This document shows, piece by piece, positions 27,401 through 42,400 of a stretch of DNA of 60,000 nt. Under the pieces are notes generated by a model. The model had not been told where the DNA came from, made no database searches, and saw nothing but the letters and a program-made list of their open reading frames with translations. Position 1 is the first letter of the stretch. The number at the start of each line of letters is the position of its first letter. The DNA is from Tubulanus polymorphus (taxonomy: Eukaryota > Nemertea > Palaeonemertea > Tubulaniformes > Tubulanidae): NCBI RefSeq assembly GCF_964204645.1, contig NC_134025.1:13337001-13397000 (forward strand). Direction: 5' to 3'. A program made the position numbers and the translations under genes.

Positions 27401-30400
27401 GATGAGTTTGGTTTCGGCTATTACCAGCGGGAAAATCGACGCGGAGGCGAGCAAAGTAAAAACGCTGACCGGAGACGTGTCACTCAATGAAGCTCTTTCA
27501 TCCGGAATCGTAGATGCCACAACTGGAAAGGTTGCCGACCAAACTACCGGACAGATAATTTCACTGTCGGATGCTGTTAACAATGGCGCTGTTTCATCCG
27601 ATGTTAGGCAACCGGAACCAATGACGTTGGATGAAGCGCTCGGCAAAGGTATTTACGATGCCAAATCGAACACAGTGATCGATCCAAACAGCGGAAATCG
27701 CTTGTCAATCATTGATGCGGTGAAAGAGGGAGTGATTGACGGAAAATTGAGTAAACTGAAACTGGCAACTGACAGCGATCGGGAAATAAGTCTTCAAGAC
27801 GTCATTAACACAGGCATGATAGACCCCGATTCCGGTAAACTGATCGACCCTAACAGTGGACAAGTTATCGATGTCGAGCAAGCATTACAGACAGGCGCGA
27901 AACTAGCCGTTACAATGCCAGTACGTGGAATGACCATTGACGAAGCCATTTCTGCTGGATTGATGAACGGAAACACATTCGTAGACCCACAAACGGGCAG
28001 AAAGATGAACCTCGCTGATGCGGTCGCCACTGGTTTGATTGACGGAACATCGACTAAAGTAAAGACGCCGTCCGGAGAGTCGACAACACTTTCTCAAGCA
28101 ATTTCTGCCGGTATCGTTGATGGCCAATCAGGAAAGGTGTTTAGTCCATCGACCGGAAAACTGGTTGACTTGTCACAAGCCATTGACTCGGGAGTGGTGA
28201 GTACCTATTCGAAACCGAAGATGACGCTGAATGAAGCCGTTGAACGGGTTTTTTTCGATAGTGATGACAATACAATCATCGACCCAAATACTGGTAGCAA
28301 AGTAAAATTACTATCGGCCATCTCCGACGGATTGATCGACGCCACCTCGTCAGCGATAACTGCTTCAGATGGCAGCGCCGTTCAATTAAATCAAGCCATT
28401 TCCGATGGTCTTGTCGACGCACACACTGGCAACGTTATCGACGAAACTACAGGCAAATCCGTCGCGCTGTCGGATGTTCTCACTAATAAACCGGCGACAG
28501 TACCAAAAAACCTAAGTATCGAAGAAGCTATCGAGATTGGTGTTTTCGACGCAAAAAGAAACGCATTTATCGATCCATTAACCGGAAAAGATATGACGCT
28601 AGCAGAGGCCGTACAACACGGATTGGTCAGCGCGGAAAGATCACACGTGAAAACATCTGATGGTGATTTTATGACCGTTGGCCGAGCTATTGCAACTGGT
28701 AGTATCGACGGCGAAACAGGAACTGTTAACGACCAAAAGACAGGCCAAGCAGTGTGCCTCGATGAAGCTGTCTCCAAAGGATTGGTTAGCTCAGTCGAAG
28801 CGGTTGTTCCACCACTTAAATCGCTGACCGTCGACGAAGCAGTAAAAAGGGGTCTTTACGATGAAAAGACCAACACTTTCGTGGACCCCATCAACGGCAG
28901 TCGGATGAGTTTGGTTTCGGCTATTACCAGCGGGAAAATCGACGCGGAGGCGAGCAAAGTAAAAACGCTGACCGGAGACGTGTCACTCAATGAAGCTCTT
29001 TCATCCGGAATCGTAGATGCCACAACTGGAAAGGTTGCCGACCAAACTACCGGACAGATAATTTCACTGTCGGATGCTGTTAACAATGGCGCTGTTTCAT
29101 CCGATGTTAGGCAACCGGAACCAATGACGTTGGATGAAGCGCTCGGCAAAGGTATTTACGATGCCAAATCGAACACAGTGATCGATCCAAACAGCGGAAA
29201 TCGCTTGTCAATCATTGATGCGGTGAAAGAGGGAGTGATTGACGGAAAATTGAGTAAACTGAAACTGGCAACTGACAATGATCGGGAAATAAGTCTTCAA
29301 GACGTCATTAACACAGGCACGATAGACCCCGATGCCGGTAAACTGATCGACCCTAACAGTGGACAAGTTATCGATGTCGAGCAAGCATTACAGACAGGCG
29401 CGAAACTAGCCGATACAACGCAAGTACGTGGAATGACCATTGACGAAGCCATTTCTGCTGGATTGATGGACGGAAACACATTCGCAGACCCACAAACGGG
29501 CAGAAAGATGAACCTCGCTGATGCGGTCGACACTGGTTTGATTGACGGAACGTCGACTAAAGTAAAGACGCCGTCCGGAGAGTCGACAACACTTTCTCAA
29601 GCAATTTCTACCGGTATCGTTGATGGCCAATCAGGAAAGGTGTTTAGTCCATCGACCGGAAAACTGGTTGACTTGTCACAAGCCATTGACTCGGGAGTGG
29701 TGAGTACCTATTCGAAACCGAAGATGACGCTGAATGAAGCCGTTGAACGGGGTCTTTACGATAGTGATGACAATACAATCATCGACCCAAATACTGGTAG
29801 CAAAGTAAAATTACTATCGGCCATCTCCGACGGATTGATCGACGCCAACTCGTCAGCGATAACTGCTTCAGATGGCAGCGCCGTTCAATTAAATCAAGCC
29901 ATTTCCGATGGTCTTGTCGACGCACACACTGGCAACGTTATCGACGAAACTACAGGCAAATCCGTCGCGCTGTCGGATGTTCTCACTAATAAACCGGCGA
30001 CAGTACCAAAAAACCTAAGTATCGAAGAAGCTATCGAGATTGGTGTTTTCGACGCAAAAAGAAACGCATTTATCGATCCATTAACCGGAAAAGATATGAC
30101 GCTAGCAGAGGCCGTACAACACGGATTGGTCAGCGCGGAAAGATCACACGTGAAAACATCTGATGGTGATTTTATGACCGTTGGCCGAGCTATTGCAACT
30201 GGTAGTATCGACGGCGAAACAGGAATTGTTAACGACCAAAAGACAGGCCAAGCAGTGTGCCTCGATGAAGCTGTCTCCAAAGGATTGGTTAGCTCAGTCG
30301 AAGCGGTTGTTCCACCACTTAAATCGCTGACCGTCGACGAAGCAGTAAAAAGGGGTCTTTACGATGAAAAGACCAACACTTTCGTGGACCCCATCAACGG

Positions 30401-33400
30401 CAGTCGGATGAGTTTGGTTTCGGCTATTACCAGCGGGAAAATCGACGCGGAGGCGAGCAAAGTAAAAACGCTGACCGGAGACGTGTCACTCAATGAAGCT
30501 CTTTCATCCGGAATCGTAGATGCCACAACTGGAAAGGTTGCCGACCAAACTACCGGACAGATAATTTCACTGTCGGATGCTGTTAACAATGGCGCTGTTT
30601 CATCCGATGTTAGGCAACCGGAACCAATGACGTTGGATGAAGCGCCCGGCAAAGGTATTTACGATGCCAAATCGAACACAGTGATCGATCCAAACAGCGG
30701 AAATCGCTTGTCAATCATTGATGCGGTGAAAGAGGGAGTGATTGACGGAAAATTGAGTAAACTGAAACTGGCAACTGACAGCGATCGGGAAATAAGTCTT
30801 CAAGACGTCATTAACACAGGCATGATAGACCCCGATTCCGGTAAACTGATCGACCCTAACAGTGGACAAGTTATCGATGTCGAGCAAGCATTACAGACAG
30901 GCGCGAAACTAGCCGATACAATGCCAGTACGTGGAATGACCATTGACGAAGCCATTTCTGCTGGATTGATGGACGGAAACACATTCGCAGACCCACAAAC
31001 GGGCAGAAAGATGAACCTCGCTGATGCGGTCGACACTGGTTTGATTGACGGAACGTCGACTAAAGTAAAGACGCCGTCCGGAGAGTCGACAACACTTTCT
31101 CAAGCAATTTCTACCGGTATCGTTGATGGCCAATCAGGAAAGGTGTTTAGTCCATCGACCGGAAAACTGGTTGACTTGTCACAAGCCATTGACTCGGGAG
31201 TGGTGAGTACCTATTCGAAACCGAAGATGACGCTGAATGAAGCCGTTGAACGGGGTCTTTACGATAGTGATGACAATACAATCATCGACCCAAATACTGG
31301 TAGCAAAGTAAAATTACTGTCGGCCATCTCCGACGGAGTGATCGACGCCAACTCGTCAGCGATAACTGCTTCAGATGGCAGCGTCGTTCAATTAAATCGA
31401 GCCATTTCCGATGGTCTTGTCGACGCACACACTGGCAACGTTATCGACGAAACTACAGGCAAATCCGTCGCACTGTCGGATGTTCTCACTAATAAACCGG
31501 CGACAGTACCAAAAAACCTAAGTATCGAAGAAGCTATCGAGATTGGCGTTTTCGACGCAAAAAGAAACGCATTTATCTATCCATTAACCGGAAAAGATAT
31601 GACGCTAGCAGAGGCCGTACAACACGGATTGGTCAGCGCTGAAAGATCACACGTGAAAACATCTGATGGTGATTTCATGACCGTTGGCCGAGCTATTGCA
31701 ACTGGTAGTATCGACGGCGAAACAGGAATTATTAACGACCAAAAGACAGGCCAGGCAGTGTGCCTCGCTGAAGCTGTCTCCAAAGGATTGGTTAGCTCAG
31801 TCGAAGAGGATGTTCCACCACTTAAATCGCTGACCGTCGACGAAGCAGTAAAAAGGGGTCTTTACGATGAAAAGACCAACACTTTCGTGGACCCCATCAA
31901 CGGCAGTCGGATGAGTTTGGTTTCGGCTATTACCAGCGGGAAAATCGACGCGGAGGCGAGCAAAGTAAAAACGCTGACCGGAGACGTGTCACTCAATGAA
32001 GCTCTTTCATCCGGAATCGTAGATGCCACAACTGGAAAGGTTGCCGACCAAACTACCGGACAGATAATTTCACTGTCGGATGCTGTTAACAATGGCGCTG
32101 TTTCATCCGATGTTAGGCAACCGGAACCAATGACGTTGGATGAAGCGCTCGGCAAAGGTATTTACGATGCCAAATCGAACACAGTGATCGATCCAAACAG
32201 CGGAAATCGCTTGTCAATCATTGATGCGGTGAAAGAGGGAGTGATTGACGGAAAATTGAGTAAACTGAAACTGGCAACTGACAGCAATCGGGAAATAAGT
32301 CTTCAAGACGTCATTAACACAGGCACGATAGACCCCGATTCCGGTAAACTGATCGACCCTAACAGTGGACAAGTTATCGATGTCGAGCAAGCATTACAGA
32401 CAGGCGCGAAACTAGCCGATACAATGCCAGTACGTGGAATGACCATTGACGAAGCCATTTCTGCTGGATTGATGGACGGAAACACATTCGTAGACCCACA
32501 AACGGGCAGAAAGATGAACCTCGCTGATGCGGTCGCCACTGGTTTGATTGCCGGAACGTCGACTAAAGTAAAGACGCCGTCCGGAGAGTCGACAACACTT
32601 TCTCAAGCAATTTCTGCCGGTATCGTTGATGGCCAATCAGGAAAGGTGTTTAGTCCATCGACCGGAAAACTGGTTGACTTGTCACAAGCCATTGACTCGG
32701 GAGTGGTGAGTACCTATTCGAAACCGAAGATGACGCTGAATGAAGCCGTTGAACGGGGTCTTTACGATAGTGATGACAATACAATCATCGACCCAAATAC
32801 TGGTAGCAAAGTAAAATTACTATCGGCCATCTCCGACGGAGTGATCGACGCCACCTCGTCAGCGATTACTGCTTCAGATGGCAGCGTCGTTCAATTAAAT
32901 CGAGCCATTTCCGATGGTCTTGTCGACGCACACACTGGCAACGTTATCGACGAAACTACAGGCAAATCCGTCGCGCTGTCGGATGTTCTCACTAATAAAC
33001 CGGCGACAGTACCAAAAAACCTAAGTATCGAAGAAGCTATCGAGATTGGTGTTTTCGACGCAAAAAGAAACGCATTTATCTATCCATTAACCGGAAAAGA
33101 TATGACGCTAGCAGAGGCCGTACAACACGGATTGGTCAGCGCTGAAAGATCACACGTGAAAACATCTGATGGTGATTTCATGACCGTTGGCCGAGCTATT
33201 GCAACTGGTAGTATCGACGGCGAAACAGGAATTATTAACGACCAAAAGACAGGCCAGGCAGTGTGCCTCGCTGAAGCTGTCTCCAAAGGATTGGTTAGCT
33301 CAGTCGAAGAGGATGTTCCACCACTTAAATCGCTGACCGTCGACGAAGCAGTAAAAAGGGGTCTTTACGATGAAAAGACCAACACTTTCGTGGACCCCAT

Positions 33401-36400
33401 CAACGGCAGTCGGATGAGTTTGGTTTCGGCTATTACCAGCGGGAAAATCGACGCGGAGGCGAGCAAAGTAAAAACGCTGACCGGAGACGTGTCACTCAAT
33501 GAAGCTCTTTCATCCGGAATCGTAGATGCCACAACTGGAAAGGTTGCCGACCAAACTACCGGACAGATAATTTCACTGTCGGATGCTGTTAACAATGGCG
33601 CTGTTTCATCCGATGTTAGGCAACCTGAACCAATGACGTTGGATGAAGCGCTCGGCAAAGGTATTTACAATGCCAAATCGAACACAGTGATCGATCCAAA
33701 CAGCGGATATCGCTTGTCAATCATTGATGCGGTGAAAGAAGGAGTGATTGACGGAAAATTGAGTAAACTGAAACTGGCAACTGACAATGATCGGGAAATA
33801 AGTCTTCAAGACGTCATTAACACAGGCACGATAGACCCCGATGCCGGTAAACTGATCGACCCTAACAGTGGACAAGTTATCGATGTCGAGCAAGCGTTAC
33901 AGACAGGCGCGAAACTAGCCGATACAACGCAAGTACGTGGAATGACCATTGACGAAGCCATTTCTGCTGGATTGATGGACGGAAACACATTCGTAGACCC
34001 ACAAACGGGCAGCAAGATGAACCTCGCTGATGCGGTCGCCACTGGTTTGATTGACGGAACGTCGACTAAAGTAAAGACGCCGTCCGGAGAGTCGACAACA
34101 CTTTCTCAAGCAATTTCTGCCGGTATCTTTGATGGCCAATCAGGAAAGGTGTTTAGTCCATCGACCGGAAAACTGGTTGACTTGTCACAAGCCATTGACT
34201 CGGGAGTGGTGAGTACCTATTCGAAACCGAAGATGACGCTGAATGAAGCCGTTGAACGGGGTCTTTACGATAGTGATGACAATACAATCATCGACCCAAA
34301 TACTGGTAGCAAAGTAAAATTACTATCGGCCATCTCCGACGGAGTGATCGACGCCACCTCGTCAGCGATAACTGCTTCAGATGGCAGCGTCGTTCAATTA
34401 AATCGAGCCATTTCCGATGGTCTTGTCGACGCACACACTGGCAACGTTATCGACGAAACTACAGGCAAATCCGTCGCGCTGTCGGATGTTCTCACTAATA
34501 AACCGGCGACAGTACCAAAAAACCTAAATATCGAAGAAGCTATCAAGATTGGTGTTTTCGACGCCAAAAGAAACGCATTTATCGATCCATTAACCGGAAA
34601 AGATATGACGCTAGCAGAGGCCGTACAACACGGATTGGTCAGCGCTGAAAGATCACACGTGAAAACATCTGATGGTGATTTTATGACCGTTGGCCGAGCT
34701 ATTGCAACTGGTAGTATCGACGGCGAAACAGGAATTGTTAACGACCAAAAGACAGGCCAAGCAGTGTGCCTCGATGAAGCTGTCTCCAAAGGATTGGTTA
34801 GCTCAGTCGAAGCGGTTGTTCCACCACTTAAATCGCTGACCGTCGACGAAGCAGTAAAAAGGGGTCTTTACGATGAAAAGACCAACACTTTCGTGGACCC
34901 CATCAACGGCAGTCGGATGAGTTTGGTTTCGGCTATTACCAGCGGGAAAACCGACGCGGAGGCGAGCAAAGTAAAAACGCTGGCCGGAGACGTGTCACTC
35001 AATGAAGCTCTTTCATCCGGAATCGTAGATGCCACAACTGGAAAGGTTGCCGACCAAACAACCAGACAGATAATTTCACTGTCGGATGCTGTTAACAATG
35101 GCGCTTTTTCATCCGATGTTAGGCAACCTGAACCAATGACGTTGGATGAAGCGCTCGGCAAAGGTATTTACGATGCCAAATCGAACACAGTGATCGATCC
35201 AAACAGCGGAAATCGCTTGTCAATCATTGATGCGGTGAAAGAGGGAGTGATTGACGGAAAATTGAGTAAACTGAAACTGACAACTGACAGCGATCGGGAA
35301 ATAAGTCTTCAAGACGTCATTAACACAGGCATGATAGACCCCGATTCCGGTAAACTGATCGACCCTAACAGTGGACAAGTTATCGATGTCGAGCAAGTAT
35401 TACAGACAGGCGCGAAACTAGCCGATACAACGCCAGTACGTAAATTGACCATTGACGAAGCCATTTCTGCTGGATTGATGGACGGAAACACATTCGTAGA
35501 CCCACAAACGGGCAGAAAGATGAACCTCGCTGATGCGGTCGACACTGGTTTGATTGACGGAACATCGACTAAAGTAAAGACGCCGTCCGGAGAGTCGACA
35601 ACACTTTCTCAAGCAATTTCTGCCGGTATCGTTGATGGCCAATCAGGAAAGGTGTTTAGTCCATCGACCGGAAAACTGGTTGACTTGTCACAAGCCATTG
35701 ACTCGGGAGTGGAGAGTACCTATTCGAAACTGAAGATGACGCTGAATGAAGCCGTTGAACGGGGTCTTTACGATAGTGATGACAATACAATCATCGACCC
35801 AAATACTGGTAGCAAAGTAAAATTACTATCGGCCATCTCCGACGGAGTGATCGACGCCACCTCGTCAGCGATAACTGCTTCAGATGGCAGCGTCGTTCAA
35901 TTAAATCGAGTCATTTCCGATGGTCTTGTCGACGCACACACTGGCAACGTTATCGACGAAACTACAGGCAAATCCGTCGCGCTGTCGGATGTTCTCACTA
36001 ATAAACCGGCGACAGTACCAAAAAACTTAAGTATCGAAGAAGCTATCGAGATTGGTGTTTTCGACGCAAAAAGAAACGCATTTATCGATCCATTAACCGG
36101 AAAAGATATGACGCTAGCAGAGGCCGTACAACACGGATTGGTCAGCGCTGAAAGATCACTCGTGAAAACATCTGATGCTGATTTCATGACCGTTGGCCGA
36201 GCTATTGCAACTGGTAGTAACGACGGCGAAACAGGAATTGTTAACGACCAAAAGACAGGCCAAGCAGTGTGCCTCGATGAAGCTGTCTCCAAAGGATTGG
36301 TTAGCTCAGTCGAAGCGGTTGTTCCACCACTTAAATCGCTGACCGTCGACGAAGCAGTAAAAAGGGGTCCTTACGATGAAAAAACCAACACTTTCGTAGA

Positions 36401-39400
36401 CCCCATCAACGGCAGTCGGATGAGTTTGGTTTCGGCTGTTACCAGCGGGAAAATCGACGCGGAGGCAACCAAAGTAAAAACGCTGACCGGAGACGTGTCA
36501 CTCAATGAAGCTCTTTCATCCGAAATCGTAGATGCCACAACTGGAAAGGTTGCAGACCAAACTACCGGACAGGTAATTTCACTGTCGGATGCTGTTAACA
36601 ATGACCCTGTTTCATCCGATGTTAGGCAACCGGAACCAATGACGTTGGATGAAGCGCTCGGCAAAGGTATTTACGATGCCAAATCGAACACAGTGATCGA
36701 TCCAAACAGCGGATATCGCTTGTCAATCATTGATGCGGTGAAAGAAAGAGTGATTGACGGAAAATTGAGTAAACTGAAACTAGCAACTGACAGCGATCGG
36801 GAAATAAGTCTTCAAGACGTCATTAACACAGGCATGATAGACCCCGATTCCGGTAAACTGATCGACCCTGATAGTGGACAAGTTATCGATGTCGAGCAAG
36901 CATTACAGACAGGCGCGAAACTAGCCGATACAATGCCAGTACGTGGAATGACCATTGACGAAGCCATTTCTGCTGGATTGATGGACGAAAACACATTCGT
37001 AGATCCACAAACGGGCAGCACGATAAACCTCGCTGATGCGGTCACCACTGGTTTGATTGACGGAACGTCGACTAAATTAAAGACGCCGTCCGGAGGGTCG
37101 ACAACACTTTCTCAAGCAATTTCTACCGGTATCGTCGATGGCCAGTCAGGAAAGGTGTTTAGTCCATCGACCGGAAAACTGGTTGACTTGTCACAAGCCA
37201 TTGACTCGGGAGTGGTGAGTACCTATTCGAAACCGAAGATGACGCTGAATGAAGCCGTTGAACGGGGTCTTTACGATAGTGATGACAATACGATCATCGA
37301 CCCAAATACTGGTAGCAAAGTAAAATTACTATCGGCCATCTCCGACGGATTGATCGACGCCACCTCGTCAGCGATAACTGCTTCAGATGGCAGCGTCGTA
37401 CAATTAAATCGAGCCCTTTCCGATGGTCTTGTCGACGCACACACTGGCAACGTTGTCGACGAAACTACAGGCAAATCCGTCGCACTGTCGGATGTTCTCA
37501 CTAATAAACCGGCGACAGTACCAAAAAACCTAAGCATCGAAGAAGCTATCGAGATTGGTGTTTTCGACGCAAAAAGAAACGCTTTTATCGATCCATTAAC
37601 CGGAAAAGATATGACGCTAGCAGAGGCCGTAAAACACGGATTGGTCAGCGCTGAAAGATCACACGTGAAAACATCTGATGGTGATTTCATGACCGTTGGC
37701 CGAGCTATTGCAACTGGTAGTATCGACGGCGAAACAGGAATTATTTACGACCAAAAGACAGGCCAAGCAGTGTGCCTCGCTGAAGCTGTCTCCAAAGGAT
37801 TGGTTAGATCGGTCGAGGCGGTTGTTCCACCACTTAAATCGCTGACCGTCGACGAAGCAGTAAAAAGGGGTCTTTACGATGAAAAGACCAACACTTTCGT
37901 AGACCCCATCAACGGCAGTCGGATGAGTTTGGTTTCGGCTATTACCAGCGGTAAAATCGACGCGGAGGCGAGCAAAGTAAAAACGCTGACCGGAGACGTG
38001 TCACTCAATGAAGCTCTTTCATCCGGAATCGTAGATGCCACAACTGGAAAATTTGCCGACCAAACTACCGGACAGATAATTTCACTGTCGGATGCTGTTA
38101 ACAATGACCCTGTTTCATCCGATGTTAGGCAACCGAAACCAATGACGTTGGATGAAGCGCTCGGCAAAGGTATTTACGATGCCAAATCGAACGCAGTGAT
38201 CGATCCAAACAGCGGAAATCGCTTGTCAATCATTGATGCGGTGAAAGAAGGAGTGATTGACGGAAAATTGAGTAAACTGAAACTGGCAACTGACAGCGAT
38301 CGGGAAATAAGTATTCAAGACGTCATTAACACAGGCATGATAGACCCCGATTCCGGTAAACTGATCGACCCTGATAGTGGACAAGTTATCGATGTCGAGC
38401 AAGCATTACAGACAGGCGCGAAACTAGCCGATACAATGCCAGTACGTGGAATGACCATTGACGAAGCCATTTCTGCCGGATTGATGGACGAAAACACATT
38501 CGTAGATCCACAAACGGGCAGCAAGATAAACCTCGCTGATGCGGTCACCACTGGTTTGATTGACGGAACGTCGACTAAATTAAAGACGCCGTCCGGAGGG
38601 TCGACAACACTTTCTCAAGCAATTTCTACCGGTATCGTCGATGGCCAGTCAGGAAAGGTGTTTAGTCCATCGACCGGAAAACTGGTTGACTTGTCACTAG
38701 CCATTGACTCGGGAGTGGTGAGTACCTATTCGAAACCGAAAATGACGCTGAATGAAGCCGTTGAACGGGGTCTTTACGATAGTGATGACAATACGATCAT
38801 CGACCCAAATACTGGTAGCAAAGTAAAATTACTATCGGCCATCTCCGACGGATTGATCGACGCCACCTCGTCAGCGATAACTGCTTCAGATGGCAGCGTC
38901 GTACAATTAAATCGAGCCCTTTCCGATGGTCTTGTCGACGCACACACTGGCAACGTTATCGACGAAACTACAGGCAAATCCGTCGCACTGTCGGATGTTC
39001 TCACTAATAAACCGGCGACAGTACCAAAAAACCTAAGCATCGAAGAAGCTATCGAGATTGGTGTTTTCGACGCAAAAAGAAACGCATTTATCGATCCATT
39101 AACCGGAAAAGATATGACGCTAGCAGAGGCCGTAAAACACGGATTGGTCAGCGCTGAAAGATCACACGTGAAAACATCTGATGGTGATTTCATGACCGTT
39201 GGCCGAGCTATTGCAACTGGTAGTATCGACGGCGAAACAGGAATTATTAACGACCAAAAGACAGGCCAAGCAGTGTGCCTCGCTGAAGCTGTCTCCAAAG
39301 GATTGGTTAGATCGGTCGAGGCGGTTGTTCCACCACTTAAATCGCTGACCGTCGACGAAGCAGTAAAAAGGGGTCTTTACGATAAAAAGACCAACACTTT

Positions 39401-42400
39401 CGTAGACCCCATCAACGGCAGTCGGATGAGTTTGGTTTCGGCTATTACCAGCGGTAAAATCGACGCGGAGGCGAGCAAAGTAAAAACGCTGACCGGAGAC
39501 GTGTCACTCAATGAAGCTCTTTCATCCGGAATCGTAGATGCCACAACTGGAAAGGTTGCCGACCAAACTACCGGACAGATAATTTCACTGTCGGATGCTG
39601 TTAACAATGACCCTGTTTCATCCGATGTTAGGCAACCGAAACCAATGACGTTGGATGAAGCGCTCGGCAAAGGTATTTACGATGCCAAATCGAACGCAGT
39701 GATCGATCCAAACAGTGGAAATCGCTTGTCAATCATTGATGCGGTGAAAGAAGGAGTGATTGACGGAAAATTGAGTAAACTGAAACTGGCAACTGACAGC
39801 GATCGGGAAATAAGTCTTCAAGACGTCATTAACACAGGCATGATAGACCCCGATTCCGGTAAACTGATCGACCCTAACAGTGGACAAGTTAACGATGTCG
39901 AGCAAGCATTACAAACAGGCGCAAAACTTGCCGATACAATGCAAGTACGTGAAATTACCATTGACGAAGCCATTTCTGCTGGATTGATGGACGAAAACAC
40001 ATTCGTAGATCCACAAACGGGCAGCAAGATGAACCTCGCTGATGCGGTCGCCATTGGTTTGATTGACGGAACGTCGACAAAAGTAAAGACACCGTCCGGA
40101 GGGTCGACAACACTTTCTCAAGCAATTTCTACCGGTATCGTCGATGGCCAATCAGGAAAGGTGTTTAGTCCATTGACCGGAAAACTGGTTGACCTGTCAA
40201 AAGCCATTGACTCGGGAGTGGTGAGTATCTATTCGAAACCGAAGATGTCGCTGAATGAAGCCGTTGAACGGGGTCTTTACGATAGTGATGACAATACGAT
40301 CATCGACCCAAATACTGGTAGCAAAGTAAAATTACTATCGGCCATCTCCGACGGATTGATCGACGCCACCTCGTCAGCGATAACTGCTTCAGATGGCAGC
40401 GTCGTACAATTAAATCGAGCCCTTTCCGATGGTCTTGTCGACGCACACACTGGCAACGTTATCGACGAAACTACAGGCAAATCCGTCGCACTGTCGGATG
40501 TTCTCACTAATAAACCGACGACAGTACCAAAAAACCTAAGCATCGAAGAAGCTATCGAGATTGGTGTTTTCGACGCAAAAAGAAACGCATTTATCGATCC
40601 ATTAACCGGAAAAGATATGACGCTAGCAGAGGCCGTACAACACGGATTGGTCAGCGCTGAAAGATCACTCGTGAAAACATCTGATGGTGATTTCATGACC
40701 GTTGGCCGAGCTATTGCAACTGGTAGTATCGACGGCGAAACAGGAATTTTTAACGACCAAAAGACAGGCCAGGCAGTGTGCCTCGCTGAAGCTGTCTCCA
40801 TAGGATTGGTTAGCTCAGTCGAAGCGGTTGTTCCACCACTTAAATCGCTGACCGTCGACGAAGCAGTAAAAAGGGGTCTTTACGATGAAAAGACCAACAC
40901 TTTCGTGGACCCCATCGACGGCAGTCGGATGAGTTTGCTTTCGGCTATAACCAGCGGTAAAATCGACGCGGAGGCGAGCAAAGTAAAAACGCTGACCGGA
41001 GACGTGTCACTCAATGAAGCTCTTTCATCCGGAATCGTAGATGCCACAACTGGAAAGGTTGCCGACCAAACTACCGGACAGATAATTTCACTGTCGGATG
41101 CTGTTAACAATGGCGCTGTTTCATCCGATGTTAGGCAACCGGAACCAATGACGTTGGATGAAGCGCTCGGCAAAGGTATTTACGATACCAAATCGAACAC
41201 AGTGATCGATCCAAACAGCGGATATCGCTTGTCAATCATTGATGCGGTGAAAGAAAGAGTGATTGACGGAAAATTGAGTAAACTGAAACTAGCAACTGAC
41301 TGCGATCGGGAAATAAGTCTTCAAGACGTCATTAACACAGGCATGATAGACCCCGATTCCGGTAAACTGATCGACCCTGATAGTGGACAAGTTATCGATG
41401 TCGAGCAAGCATTACAGACAGGCGCGAAACTAGCCGATACAATGCCAGTACGTGGAATGACCATTGACGAAGCCATTTCTGCCGGATTGATGGACGAAAA
41501 CACATTCGTAGATCCACAAACGGGCAGCAAGATAAACCTCGCTGATGCGGTCACCACTGGTTTGATTGACGGAACGTCGACTAAATTAAAGACGCCGTCC
41601 GGAGGGTCGACAACACTTTCTCAAGCAATTTCTACCGGTATCGTCGATGGCCAATCAGGAAAGGTGTTTAGTCCATCGACCGGAAAACTGGTTGACTTGT
41701 CACAAGCCATTGACTCGGGAGTGGTGAGTACCTATTCGAAACCGAAGATGACGCTGAATGAAGCCGTTGAACGGGGTCTTTACGATAGTGATGACAATAC
41801 GATCATCGACCCAAATACTGGTAGCAAAGTAAAATTACTATCGGCCATCTCCGACGGATTGATCGACGCCACCTCGTCAGCGATAACTGCTTCAGATGGC
41901 AGCGTCGTACACCTAAATCGAGCCCTTTGCCATGGTCTTGTCGACGCACACACTGGCAACGTTATCGACGAAACTACAGGCAAATCCGTCGCGCTGTCGG
42001 ATGTTCTCACTAATAAACCGGCGACAGTACCAAAAAACCTAAGCATCGAAGAAGCTATCGAGATTGGTGTTTTCGACGCAAAAAGAAACGCATTTATCGA
42101 TCCATTAACCGGAAAAGATATGACGCTAGCAGAGGCCGTACAACACGGATTGGTCAGCGCTGAAAGATCACACGTGAAAACATCTGATGGTGATTTCATG
42201 ACCGTTGGCCGAGCTATTGCAACTGGTAGTATCGACGGCGAAACAGGAATTATTAACGACCAAAAGACAGGCCAAGCAGTGTGCCTCGCTGAAGCTGTCT
42301 CCAAAGGATTGGTTAGATCGGTCGAGGCGGTTGTTCCACCACTTAAATCGCTGACCGTCGACGAAGCATTAAAAAGGGGTCTTTACGATGAAAAGACCAA

